Of a stretch of DNA of 64,000 nucleotides, positions 25,124 through 32,140 are shown one piece after another. Position numbers and translations under genes: made by a program. The notes under the pieces were generated by a model, which saw only the letters and a list, made by a program, of their open reading frames with translations, had not been told where the DNA came from and ran no database searches. Within the stretch, counting starts at the first letter, position 1; each line of letters begins with the position of its first letter. This stretch comes from Pseudobacteroides cellulosolvens ATCC 35603 = DSM 2933 (GTDB taxonomy: Bacteria; Bacillota; Clostridia; Acetivibrionales; DSM-2933), in assembly GCF_001262605.1 (NCBI RefSeq), contig NZ_LGTC01000001.1, positions 1,846,501-1,910,500 of the forward strand, in the 5' to 3' direction.

Positions 25124-25732
25124 GTGCTTAAACCAAAAATATTAATAAATGAGCATATCCGAAACAGAATCACTGAAGAACGAATAAAAAGCGGAAAATC
25201 TGGAATTGCAATATCAAAAGACATTGGAAAATCAGATGCATGGGTATCATTATTAGAGAATGGTAGAATTTTATCTGTAAAATCATCTGATTTAATTAAT
25301 TTATTTAAAGAATTATTATCTATAAACGAGGAAGAATCTGAAAAATATATTGAAGACTTGATTAAATCAAATAGTAAAGAATCATCTATTTCTGATAATA
25401 ATCATAATAAAGAAAAGTTAAATATTTATGATAAGCCTAAAGACTTAATTAATGAAGACAACTTCAAAAAATTTGTAAAGGATATAAACGCTGGTCTAAA
25501 GTTTGCTTTTAAAAATAACGAGGAATATACATTCAATCAGGTTGTTCTTTTTACAAGGAATATGCATTTTGATCTAGGTTTTATGCTAGCATTAATGAGC
25601 TTTCCTTACTACAAACTGGATAAACTTGGTTTCGAGGATAGACAAAATTTTTTAGAGAAAGTATATGAGCTAATCAAGGACTTCAGCAATACAACTGATG
25701 ATGATGAGTTAGAAATTGAATTTAATAAGTAG
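25124..25732 (+). CDS. XRE-family prophage repressor
   Basis: A 202-residue protein with an N-terminal helix-turn-helix: ITEERIKSGKSGIAISKDIG then KSDAWVSLLENGRI. A charged Ser/Asn-rich linker (about 85-110) and an alpha-helical C-terminal region for dimerisation or ligand sensing follow; no LexA/CI-type Ser-Lys peptidase signature is seen. It starts at GTG behind AGGAGAGTGTTATAAG. Divergent to the early operon, it is the best lysogeny master regulator in the window. Induction would then rely on another factor. Confidence 0.8.
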   Translation: MLKPKILINEHIRNRITEERIKSGKSGIAISKDIGKSDAWVSLLENGRILSVKSSDLINLFKELLSINEEESEKYIEDLIKSNSKESSISDNNHNKEKLNIYDKPKDLINEDNFKKFVKDINAGLKFAFKNNEEYTFNQVVLFTRNMHFDLGFMLALMSFPYYKLDKLGFEDRQNFLEKVYELIKDFSNTTDDDELEIEFNK

Positions 25733-25741
25733 TGCAAAAAT

Positions 25742-25771
25742 AAGAGGAGCAGTTACTGCTCCTCTTATTTT
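25742..25771. terminator. Terminator between repressor and minus-strand accessory genes
   Basis: Perfect 11-bp stem AAGAGGAGCAG / CTGCTCCTCTT, 3-nt loop, followed on the plus strand by ATTTTGCTCCC and on the minus by ATTTTTGC. It ends the repressor transcript and probably also the converging small-gene unit. Confidence 0.8.
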
Positions 25772-25811
25772 GCTCCCTTTAACTTTATTTATATGTAATT
25801 ACATCTTACAT

Positions 25812-26009
25812 TTACTGTTTTTTGTCTTTTAACATCTCTTTAACAAAGATCTTTTTCATTTTAACATAATTATCTTCTGAAATTAATTCTTTTTTTACTG
25901 CTTCTCTTAATAATCCAACTCCGATAGCTATACCAATAGTAGTTGATATGTCACAATTTAATTTTTCAATTTCTTCTCTTTCCTCTTCAATATCTAACAT
26001 TTTAAGCAT
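25812..26009 (-). CDS. Small helical accessory protein, unknown
   Basis: A 65-residue protein (MLKMLDIEEEREEIEKLNCD, then TTIGIAIGVGLLREAVKKEL). It has an acidic N-terminus, a short hydrophobic IGIAIGVGLL stretch and a basic C-terminus. Start ATG 26009 overlaps the stop of an upstream paralogue, and AGGAG lies just before, so it is coupled. The upstream gene is a diverged, frame-broken copy, so this is one of a tandem duplicate pair. Function unknown. Confidence 0.55.
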   Translation of the reverse strand: MLKMLDIEEEREEIEKLNCDISTTIGIAIGVGLLREAVKKELISEDNYVKMKKIFVKEMLKDKKQ

Positions 26010-26189
26010 TATCTCCTTGTGGTATTTGCATTTTCTTTATAAAACTATTTTTCATTTTTATATATTGCTCCCTATTTATTATATCTTTATGTAACATACT
26101 TTTTAAAATTCCAATACCAATTGCAATATCAATAGAATATTTATTTTTTCTATTTCTTTAATTTCATCTTCACAGTCAGAACTTAACAT
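26002..26189 (-). pseudogene. Frame-broken tandem paralogue of the 25812-26009 gene
   Basis: From ATG 26189 the frame reads MLSSDCEDEIKEIEK then ends early, but shifting -1 at an A6 run (26149-26144) opens YSIDIAIGIGILKSMLHKDI and NREQYIKMKNSFIKKM, clearly similar to the neighbour's GIAIGVGLLREAVKKELI and NYVKMKKIFVKEML. The stop at 26002 overlaps the next start. Either a deletion pseudogene, a -1 slip at the A-run, or a sequencing error. Confidence 0.6.
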
Positions 26190-26195
26190 ATGTGT

Positions 26196-26423
26196 TTACC
26201 ACCTCTTCTCCTTACGATAGCTCTCCAATAATATCTTACAAATATCATCAGATACTTTATCAATATCTTCCTTGCCGTTAAATCTCAATTCAACCCACAT
26301 TTTGTATTTTTCATTGTATCTTATAAATCCATATGTATTATCTTCATATGTAAGCTTTTTATATTTATTATTCAAAAATAATACTTCTTCTTCTTTTATA
26401 ATTTTTTTATTTTCTTCTTCCAT
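26196..26423 (-). CDS. Small acidic/basic accessory protein, unknown
   Basis: A 75-residue protein (MEEENKKIIKEEEVLFLNNK, then YGFIRYNEKYKMWVELRFNG). It has an N-terminal charged helix, a short beta segment and a C-terminal helix ILLESYRKEKRW. It is in a run of tiny minus-strand genes right of the repressor. No family recognised. Confidence 0.5.
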   Translation of the reverse strand: MEEENKKIIKEEEVLFLNNKYKKLTYEDNTYGFIRYNEKYKMWVELRFNGKEDIDKVSDDICKILLESYRKEKRW

Positions 26424-26449
26424 CCGGGGATCACCTCTACATCAAATAA

Positions 26450-26638
26450 TCAATTTTGGTATCCACAGAATCTACACTTATAAAAATCCATTAAGAATTC
26501 CATATTGATACCAAATGGTATAAAATTAACTTCACCACACTTCTGACATTTATATTCTGTTAAAGCTTTATAAATAGCCTCTCGTATAGCCTCATCATGT
26601 TCTTCTTTATTATTATTCATTTTTACAATCACCTTCAT
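26450..26638 (-). CDS. Small zinc-ribbon protein
   Basis: A 62-residue protein with two CxxC knuckles, YKCQKCGEVNFIPF and FYKCRFCGYQN, separated by 20 residues, the pattern of a rubredoxin/zinc-ribbon module. The N-terminal helix is charged (EEHDEAIREAIYKALTE). Probably a nucleic-acid or protein-binding accessory. The first ATG (26638) or an internal ATG (MNNNKEE) may be the start. Confidence 0.55.
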   Translation of the reverse strand: MKVIVKMNNNKEEHDEAIREAIYKALTEYKCQKCGEVNFIPFGINMEFLMDFYKCRFCGYQN

Positions 26639-27039
26639 AATTAAAATTACTCATGAGTTATGTAAATTATATACCGAAATTTGTCGAATTTCAAGTAAAA
26701 AACATCGATATTTAAAGATATTTATACTATTACTTAGATATTAAGATTTATTTTGCCCATATCACGTTATTTGATAAATTTTATATTAATAATCATTAAA
26801 TTTAAGGTTTTACTATTTTGTTACCAAGCCGCTGAAATGAAGTATTTGAATCTGATGAATTCTTTGTAATATTATTTCATTTGTTTAATTGTGCTAGATT
26901 TAACGAACACTATTATACATTTAAGGGTAAAAATGAGTGAAAATCGATGATAAATATTATTTTAATATTCATAGATTAAGATATCGTATTTTATTGTGAT
27001 AGCTGAGACAGAAAAGAGGGGAAAATTTCTAATAAAAAT
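26639..27039. other. 400-bp AT-rich stretch without a supported gene
   Basis: No ORF with start and ribosome site is visible on either strand. A small palindrome GAAATT-5-AATTTC lies at about 26679-26695. The segment looks like decayed sequence between accessory units. Confidence 0.4.
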
Positions 27040-27065
27040 AACAGGTATATATAAATTCACCTGTT
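27040..27065 (-). terminator. Terminator after the 27103-27348 gene
   Basis: Stem AACAGGT / ACCTGTT with a 12-nt loop, followed on the minus strand by ATTTTTATTAG. Well placed after the two-gene unit at 27.1-27.7 kb. Confidence 0.65.
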
Positions 27066-27102
27066 AAAGTTTATAAAAGATTTATATTATAATTGTTATG
27101 CT

Positions 27103-27348
27103 CTAAATATCAATATTTTCAAATGCTTTTCCTATATCATCACTTATAGAATCTTTATCGTATTCTATCTTATATATTAGATCCGAAATCATTTCTTTTA
27201 ATTGAACAACATTTGTGGCTAAATAGCCATCCATTTTTACATTAGTTATCTCGTAAATTCTTCCTCGCTCTAAGTCACTTAGTTTATTTTTAATATTATC
27301 AATCTCATGACTATATTTTTGTGAAATATCGATTACCTTATTTGCCAT
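27103..27348 (-). CDS. Small helical protein, unknown
   Basis: An 81-residue coiled-coil-like protein (MANKVIDISQKYSHEIDNIK, then NKLSDLERGRIYEITNVKMD). GGAGG lies 7 bases before ATG 27348, 4 before the preceding ATG. It follows the 27367-27693 gene by 18 bp, so they probably form a two-gene unit. No family recognised. Confidence 0.5.
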   Translation of the reverse strand: MANKVIDISQKYSHEIDNIKNKLSDLERGRIYEITNVKMDGYLATNVVQLKEMISDLIYKIEYDKDSISDDIGKAFENIDI

Positions 27349-27366
27349 CATGATTCCTCCAAAAAT

Positions 27367-27693
27367 TTAATCTAATCCAATTTTATCCGCACAATATTCC
27401 CCTATTGCCGTTTCCATCATTTCTGCCCATGATTCAAATTCTGTATTTTTATTTACATATGCATCCAGTTCTTCCTCTGGAATTTTATCAAGATCTTCTG
27501 CCGATTCTACTTTATATTGGCTTTTATCAAACATTTCGCCCAATGTTTTAAATGAGGTATATTTCTGAATAAAATTATCATTAAATAAAACTTCAAAAGA
27601 TACTTCATTTTCACCTTCAAGTTCCTCTGCTTTATTTACAATATTGTGTATATCTTTATTAAAGTCATCTATTCCTTCCATCTTAAATCCCAT
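27367..27693 (-). CDS. Small acidic phage-type protein, unknown
   Basis: A protein of 108 residues from ATG 27693 (GGAGG eight bases upstream): MGFKMEGIDDFNKDIHNIVN, then VSFEVLFNDNFIQKYTSFKT and a C-terminal FESWAEMMETAIGEYCADKI. I have the impression of a small Firmicutes phage family with MGFK.KG...L..L...A and SF.ELFND.FM.KYT, but no function is known to me. Net charge is strongly negative. Confidence 0.55.
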   Translation of the reverse strand: MGFKMEGIDDFNKDIHNIVNKAEELEGENEVSFEVLFNDNFIQKYTSFKTLGEMFDKSQYKVESAEDLDKIPEEELDAYVNKNTEFESWAEMMETAIGEYCADKIGLD

Positions 27694-27752
27694 TTCGTAT
27701 ACCTCCACTTGTATTTTTAATTCATTATATCACTTAAATGTAAAGTATGCAA

Positions 27753-27845
27753 TTATATGTAAATACCTTCACTAAAAACAACTTTCCCTTCATTTGTATC
27801 CTTCTCTAAATCTATAATCTTCTTACCTTTACTACATAATTGAGT
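27753..27845 (-). pseudogene. C-terminal remnant of an unknown gene
   Basis: A 30-codon frame with no start codon, reading TQLCSKGKKIIDLEKDTNEG and ending VVFSEGIYI. The composition is that of real protein, not random AT-rich translation, and it stops cleanly. It is probably the broken tail of a lost gene in the accessory region. Low confidence. Confidence 0.25.
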
Positions 27846-27925
27846 TTAATTCATATATAATCAAAATCATTGTAAAGTTATGTATCATTTGATAAAATAT
27901 TTATTAAATTGGAGGTATATAGAAG

Positions 27926-28129
27926 ATGAATGATAAGATTAAGGAAATATTAGTAGAACTTAGACTACAAGAAGATGATATAAATGAAATTTTAACTAAA
28001 GGTGAGGTCATAGTAGATATTTTAACAGCAAAAGATTTTGCAAATGTATTTCTTGAAAATGGAGCTTCTTTTAGTTGTGAACCTGATATTGATGCATTAG
28101 TTAAAGTCACAATGCCAATAAAAAAGTAA
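27926..28129 (+). CDS. Small acidic protein, first of a plus-strand cargo unit
   Basis: A 67-residue protein (MNDKIKEILVELRLQEDDIN, then EILTKGEVIVDILTAKDFAN) behind TTGGAGGTATATAGAAG. It begins a unit of five plus-strand small genes with short gaps between the repressor and toxin regions. Two helices plus a beta hairpin can be guessed. No family recognised. Confidence 0.55.
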   Translation: MNDKIKEILVELRLQEDDINEILTKGEVIVDILTAKDFANVFLENGASFSCEPDIDALVKVTMPIKK

Positions 28130-28155
28130 TTTTTATATTTAAGAGGATGATAAAA

Positions 28156-28311
28156 ATGTTCAAAGTAAAAGAAAAGGATAGTAAGCAGCTATTACCAATA
28201 ATAGTTTATGCAGTTAGAACAGATAAAGATAATTATTCATGGTTTTTAATTTATGAAAATCATAAATGGATCTGGAGAGGATCAAGTACTTATGAGCCTT
28301 GGATAGAATAA
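28156..28311 (+). CDS. 51-residue beta-rich protein
   Basis: An ORF from ATG 28156 (AAGAGGATGATAAAA upstream) to TAA 28311: MFKVKEKDSKQLLPIIVYAV, then SWFLIYENHKWIWRGSSTYE and PWIE. The alternating strand pattern with Trp-rich WKW-like core recurs in small Firmicutes proteins, as far as I recall without known function. Good ribosome site and spacing within the unit support a real gene. Confidence 0.55.
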   Translation: MFKVKEKDSKQLLPIIVYAVRTDKDNYSWFLIYENHKWIWRGSSTYEPWIE

Positions 28312-28339
28312 AATTAAAATATTAAGAGGAGTGAATTTT

Positions 28340-28660
28340 ATGATGAATGAAATAACATATTCAAATATAATTAAAGATTCAGTTAAAGCTACTGAAAAGA
28401 AAATAAATCGCAATTTAACTGAAGATGAAACCAAAATAATAAAACATGCAATAAGAGCTGCTTTAAATGAAGTTAATAGTTTGGAATCAGATGATAAAAA
28501 TCAAATGGTATTAGATGAATTAAAAGGTTGGCTTTTACAAGGTATAACATGTTTAAAAAGTGATAATTATTCAGAACAAGAAAAACCAATAATAGATTTA
28601 AAGGCAAATACAATGGATATGATCTTACAAAAAATCAATGAACTGGAAAATTCATTATAA
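28340..28660 (+). CDS. Small helical protein, unknown
   Basis: A 106-residue protein starting MMNEITYSNIIKDSVKATEK from ATG 28340 (AGAGGAGTGAATTTT upstream; a GTG at 28331 overlaps the ribosome site). It is almost wholly helical (KHAIRAALNEVNSLE ... DMILQKINELENSL). Third gene of the plus-strand unit. No family recognised. Confidence 0.55.
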   Translation: MMNEITYSNIIKDSVKATEKKINRNLTEDETKIIKHAIRAALNEVNSLESDDKNQMVLDELKGWLLQGITCLKSDNYSEQEKPIIDLKANTMDMILQKINELENSL

Positions 28661-28682
28661 ATAGTGAGGTATAAATACACCA

Positions 28683-29009
28683 ATGGAAAAACTTAAAATA
28701 TGTTCTGTTAAAGTTATAGAATCTGATAAGTTAAAGTTTAATTATGAATATCCAAATATTGTTGTATTCAACCAAAATGACAAAGAAAGAATCTCAATAT
28801 ATGGTGAAAGAATTTGTGAAATATTATATAAATATATACACAACAGGTCAGAAGACGTCATTTTTACATCATATTTTGATAAGAACGATATTCAAATGGA
28901 TATTGATAGTTCGATCAATAAAAAGTTAAAAAATGAGGAAAGACAAAGTTTAGCGGATATATCTGCTTTTGTATTAAAAGTTGTGTTTAAAAATTTAGGA
29001 GATGTTTGA
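28683..29009 (+). CDS. Small protein, unknown
   Basis: A 108-residue protein (MEKLKICSVKVIESDKLKFN, then YPNIVVFNQNDKERISIYGE and FTSYFDKNDIQMDID) that looks alpha/beta. It lies 22 bp past the preceding gene. Unrecognised. Confidence 0.5.
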   Translation: MEKLKICSVKVIESDKLKFNYEYPNIVVFNQNDKERISIYGERICEILYKYIHNRSEDVIFTSYFDKNDIQMDIDSSINKKLKNEERQSLADISAFVLKVVFKNLGDV

Positions 29010-29050
29010 GATTAAACGAGTTGATCTATATTTTATTATGGAGGAATAAG

Positions 29051-29329
29051 ATGAGTAAGTATGCAGACAATTTAGCAGAAGCAATAATTGATATTGACAA
29101 TAATGATAAAGCAAAAGCTGAGAGATTAATAATAAAAGCTACTGGAGAAACAGAGATAAGATTCTCTTGGTGGACACAAGGTGGCACTCATTTTCAACAT
29201 GCTCCATTAGACATGTCTGAAGATAACTGGTTATGTCTATTTGAAGCAGCATTTGAAAATAAAGTGTTTTCTGATGAGTTTATCAAAGGACTAAAAAAAA
29301 TGATCCAAAAATATAACAATCATTTTTAA
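29051..29329 (+). CDS. Small protein with Trp-rich FSWWTQGGTHF motif, unknown
   Basis: A 92-residue protein from ATG 29051 (GGAGGAATAAG upstream; an earlier frame start at 29006 overlaps the preceding gene and has no site). It contains an N-terminal helix (YADNLAEAIIDIDNNDKAKA), a FSWWTQGGTHFQHAPLDMSE segment and a helical end. Last gene of the plus unit and convergent, by 4 bp of overlap, with the SOS-controlled gene. No family recognised. Confidence 0.55.
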   Translation: MSKYADNLAEAIIDIDNNDKAKAERLIIKATGETEIRFSWWTQGGTHFQHAPLDMSEDNWLCLFEAAFENKVFSDEFIKGLKKMIQKYNNHF

Positions 29330-29586
29330 ATCTTATGCAGAAACCACCTACAACTTCTTATTTCATACCTTAATTCAAATAGTCTTTCTGATCCAGCTAT
29401 AGTACTCTGACAGGTATAAGTAATTATATTGCTTCCAGATATCTTTTCTTCTTGGGATTTAATAATCTTTTCTATTTTAATTACTAATTCACCCTTATCT
29501 GTAGGCATTTTGAATTTTATTGGTGTAAGCTTACCTGCTGTAGTTGACATATAGATCATTTCTATCGGTTTCATATGTACTTTCAT
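29326..29586 (-). CDS. SOS-controlled small protein (DinB/ImuB-neighbour type)
   Basis: An 86-residue protein: MKVHMKPIEMIYMSTTAGKL, then KFKMPTDKGELVIKIEKII and a closing FELRYEIRSCRWFLHKI. I associate this pattern (MKPIEM ... CRW.L.KI) with a Clostridia family next to Y-family polymerases, but none is present here. A perfect LexA-type palindrome overlaps its promoter. GGAGGATTATTTT precedes the ATG. It could modulate the SOS response or DNA repair; that is inference. Confidence 0.6.
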   Translation of the reverse strand: MKVHMKPIEMIYMSTTAGKLTPIKFKMPTDKGELVIKIEKIIKSQEEKISGSNIITYTCQSTIAGSERLFELRYEIRSCRWFLHKI

Positions 29587-29603
29587 AAAATAATCCTCCA
29601 GTC

Positions 29604-29632
29604 ATAGAACATATGTTCTATTATCAATTATA
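29604..29632 (-). promoter_or_regulatory. LexA/DinR SOS box overlapping a promoter
   Basis: An 18-bp perfect palindrome ATAGAACATATGTTCTAT (29604-29621) contains the Gram-positive SOS core GAAC-N4-GTTC. A minus-strand TATAAT lies at 29632-29627, so the box covers the expected start site, where LexA would block initiation. DNA damage should switch this gene on. Confidence 0.75.
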
Positions 29633-29681
29633 CTAGAGGAAGATTATTCATGTAAAGACCTAAAATTGAATAACAAATAAA

Positions 29682-29720
29682 AAGGGTCTTAATAGAGAGT
29701 ATATACCTATTAAGACCCTT
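29682..29720. terminator. Bidirectional terminator
   Basis: Perfect 14-bp stem AAGGGTCTTAATAG / CTATTAAGACCCTT with an 11-nt loop; minus strand followed by TTATTTGTTATTC, plus by ATACTATTTT. It ends the toxin-immunity unit arriving from the right and insulates the SOS gene. Confidence 0.75.
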
Positions 29721-29745
29721 ATACTATTTTATCAAATAACGTTTA

Positions 29746-30222
29746 CTACATCACATCATTTTGTACACCAACACGTATAACTTCCTCATTTACTATTTCC
29801 ACTCCAACACCCAAATCAAAATCCCATGTGCATTCAAACAATATTGCAATTGTTCTTTCATCAGAATTTTTTATATAAAAATTAACTGGCTTAACCAAAC
29901 TCCCTACTTCGTCTACATTATGAATAATCGGTGCAATTTTATCAATATCTGCTACTCTTTTTTCTCTTTTTAGTGGGCATATTGACTGATAATAATTAAA
30001 TATTTTTGTTTCTATTTCTTTTATAATTCTTTCTTTATTTTTTGCAAACTCTACCATTGATTTTCTCTGAACATCAGTAATATCTTCATCTTCATCTTCA
30101 CATTCAATTGATAGAGTTATATTATTATTCTGATTAAATATAAAAAATTCAATTTTCCCTTGCCATAAATAATCATACTCTAAGTGTCCAAACAATTCAT
30201 CTTGCATACTATTTTCCTCCAT
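29746..30222 (-). CDS. DUF6985-type immunity protein
   Basis: A 158-residue protein with the DUF6985 pattern: FGHLEYDYLWQGKIEFFIF, an acidic DEDEDITDVQRKSMVEFAKN, KIFNYYQSIC, and a closing CTWDFDLGVGVEIVNEEVIR then VGVQNDVM. Proteins of this family usually follow toxin genes as immunity partners. Here it lies directly after a WHH-type nuclease with 14 bp overlap, the order expected for toxin then immunity. Cytoplasmic, no signal. Would bind and neutralise the nuclease; inferred. Confidence 0.78.
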   Translation of the reverse strand: MEENSMQDELFGHLEYDYLWQGKIEFFIFNQNNNITLSIECEDEDEDITDVQRKSMVEFAKNKERIIKEIETKIFNYYQSICPLKREKRVADIDKIAPIIHNVDEVGSLVKPVNFYIKNSDERTIAILFECTWDFDLGVGVEIVNEEVIRVGVQNDVM

Positions 30223-30952
30223 TTTTCAACATTATTTTATATTCTCCACATCCTCCCAGATGTTGGAATATAGGATGGTTAATTTCACTTGGAACTAACT
30301 GTATTGTCTCACAATCATTTAATTCGTGCCATGTATAGTTATTCTCTTTAATCCAGTCTGATACTCGTTTTGCAGTCCATTTTTCGCCTGTTTCTTTAGT
30401 AAGCTTTTCTGCTAGCTTTTTATTAGCTTGTGCAAAATTTTTAGGTCTATCTTCTGTCATTTTATCAATTTTAAATTCTTCAATTACAAATTGTGAAAAA
30501 TCTGGCATTCCATTCTTATACTCGATACCACTAACACCTATTTCTTTCAGAGTATCAGCTACTCTCTCATCAGTAGAAACAAAAGTAGCTTCACCAGGTT
30601 CTCCTGTCCAATGTCCAACTGAACTTGGATTCCCAGGCATTTCTTCGTAACGCTCATCTAAAGTACTGTATTTGGGTACAACTTCATTACCTTTTGTATA
30701 TAGTTTACTGGCTCCTGCTTCCTCTAATATAGCTTCTGCTATAACTGCTAAAACAATGTTTGGTTCATTTGGAAATAATTCTTTTAGCTTTATTATTGAT
30801 GTTATTTTACTACAACCAGAAGTACGTTCTTTTATTTCTTCAGCCATAGCATTAATAGCTCTTTTTTCTGCTGTTGGAAAACGTTTTTGTAACACTTCAA
30901 TAAGTCGGCATCTTTTCCCAGATGTTGCACCTGTATACGATATCTCCCCCAT
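30209..30952 (-). CDS. WHH/HNH-type nuclease toxin, variant WHE motif
   Basis: A 247-residue protein. The C-terminal domain (about 165-245) fits the WHH class of HNH/EndoVII toxins: WIKENNYTWHELNDCETIQL with W208-H209, then VPSEINHP and IFQHLGGCGEY (H226, H231). In the family the motif is WHH; here the second His is Glu (WHE), so activity is uncertain. Residues 90-160 (GHWTGEPGEATFVSTDERVA) carry a toxin-linker-like region, and residues 1-85 are helical. No signal or TM, so not an obvious exported polymorphic toxin. Immunity gene overlaps downstream. Phage-cargo toxin or defence function. Confidence 0.75.
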   Translation of the reverse strand: MGEISYTGATSGKRCRLIEVLQKRFPTAEKRAINAMAEEIKERTSGCSKITSIIKLKELFPNEPNIVLAVIAEAILEEAGASKLYTKGNEVVPKYSTLDERYEEMPGNPSSVGHWTGEPGEATFVSTDERVADTLKEIGVSGIEYKNGMPDFSQFVIEEFKIDKMTEDRPKNFAQANKKLAEKLTKETGEKWTAKRVSDWIKENNYTWHELNDCETIQLVPSEINHPIFQHLGGCGEYKIMLKNGGK

Positions 30953-31066
30953 TAATTCACCACCCCAACCATAGATTTTTATGGTAAAATGATGTGTTAT
31001 GTATTTAATATTTAATTATATGTAAGAATTAGTAACTTTATTGTATGCAAAATTTCACCATAAAGT

Positions 31067-31096
31067 TGGTATTTTTTACATAATACCATTTTTTGT
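31067..31096 (+). terminator. Intrinsic terminator near the prophage right end
   Basis: Stem TGGTATT / AATACCA with an 8-nt loop, followed on the plus strand by TTTTTTG. No annotated plus-strand gene precedes it. The rest of the 30953-31255 gap has no supported ORF. Confidence 0.5.
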
Positions 31097-31255
31097 AGTG
31101 AAATTCAATCAATAGATATAAAATCTCTGACCTTGAAAACAAAATTAAGAACACAAATCAGGTTTATGATACTAATTTTATCTTCAATTGGTGTAATTAG
31201 TGGTGTATAATAAATAGAAAGCTTACAGTAAATGGCGTTCTCAGACTTTTTGAAA

Positions 31256-31300
31256 TGCTTGGGGTGCAAGGGGTCGTCGGTTCAAGTCCGGTCACTCCGA
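31256..31300 (+). other. attR-like site: 3' half of tRNA-Pro(GGG)
   Basis: The sequence from TGCTTGGGGTGCAAG onward folds as the 3' half of tRNA-Pro(GGG): anticodon loop TTGGGGT (anticodon GGG), 3' anticodon-stem strand GCAAG, T arm GTCGG-TTCAAGT-CCGGT, acceptor strand CACTCCG, discriminator A at 31300, no encoded CCA. The 5' half is missing: left of 31256 the stem pairing breaks (A-A, A-G). Prophages often insert in tRNA 3' halves and leave one such truncated copy. The intact tRNA should lie at the left end, outside the window. Confidence 0.85.
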
Positions 31301-31310
31301 TTAGAGAACA

Positions 31311-31345
31311 AGCGACTTTCACACAATGAAAGTCGCTTTTGTTTT
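31311..31345 (+). terminator. tRNA terminator
   Basis: Perfect 10-bp stem AGCGACTTTC / GAAAGTCGCT with 7-nt loop followed by TTTGTTTTG, just after the tRNA remnant. This is the original terminator of the host tRNA-Pro gene. Confidence 0.85.
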
Positions 31346-31381
31346 GCAGTTTGCCCCCAATTATACGAAGGAGTTATTTAA

Positions 31382-31636
31382 ATGGAAATAAAGAAAGAAT
31401 TATTCGAAGCTTCAGCAAAAATTATAGGTATCTCTATTGAGGATGCAATAGCACACCATAAAGTGTTGGAGAACATAAATTCAATTTATGTCTGGAATTC
31501 AATTAGAGGAGGTGCTGCGGTTATTATGGAAAACGAGGACTCATTCCTTTATGCAAATTCTTCTATAAATTTTGATGAACACTTGCGAGCGTTTTTATCT
31601 GGGAAGCGTACAGAACCTAAAATGTTTAAGAAATAA
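31382..31636 (+). CDS. Small host protein, unknown
   Basis: An 84-residue protein (MEIKKELFEASAKIIGISIE, then NINSIYVWNSIRGGAAVIME and NEDSFLYANSSINFDEHLRA) behind AAGGAGTTATTTAA. It seems to have an alpha/beta fold with GG turn. First gene right of the prophage, likely native host. No family recognised. Confidence 0.55.
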   Translation: MEIKKELFEASAKIIGISIEDAIAHHKVLENINSIYVWNSIRGGAAVIMENEDSFLYANSSINFDEHLRAFLSGKRTEPKMFKK

Positions 31637-31753
31637 TTTTTTATAAAATTAAAGGTCTGAAATTAATTTTCACCTCTAGAATGTTAATTTTCTTATGAAT
31701 CCTTTGGGTTATACCTATAATCACCAAGTAAACATCTATCTTCTACGCTACCT

Positions 31754-32019
31754 TTACATTCTGATTAATACCATCGATGACCTTTCGAATCCCCATCCAG
31801 ACACCCAATATAATGAGGGATTATAGTCATGACAAAAATGGTGGGTTATTTCAACTGCTTCTACATGATGATTAACAGCATTTAGTATTATATCTTCCAG
31901 CTTATCATCACCATCGGACCATATTGTATGATTTGTCTTTTAACTCTATAAGGGATACCAACCGCTTTCAATAAAGATAGTTGTTTACGCATATCAAATT
32001 TATCAATATCAATTTTCAT
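31754..32019 (-). pseudogene. Frame-broken remnant of an unknown gene
   Basis: The start reads MKIDIDKFDMRKQLSLLKAV then GIPYRVK; one extra A at an A4 run near 31937 would continue into TNHTIWSDGDDKLEDIILNA and HHFCHDYNPSLYWVSGWGFE before a stop at 31754. There is no ribosome site before the ATG. The composition is that of a real protein, but I do not recognise the family. Probable decay of a host gene, or sequencing error. Confidence 0.4.
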
Positions 32020-32140
32020 AATACAATAAAGAGGAGCCAAATCAAATATACAGTTGATAAAATTATTTAGAAAAGGGAAAATTATAATTATCGAGAAACG
32101 CATAATAAGATTTATTATACTTACTAAAGGAGAAAATAAT

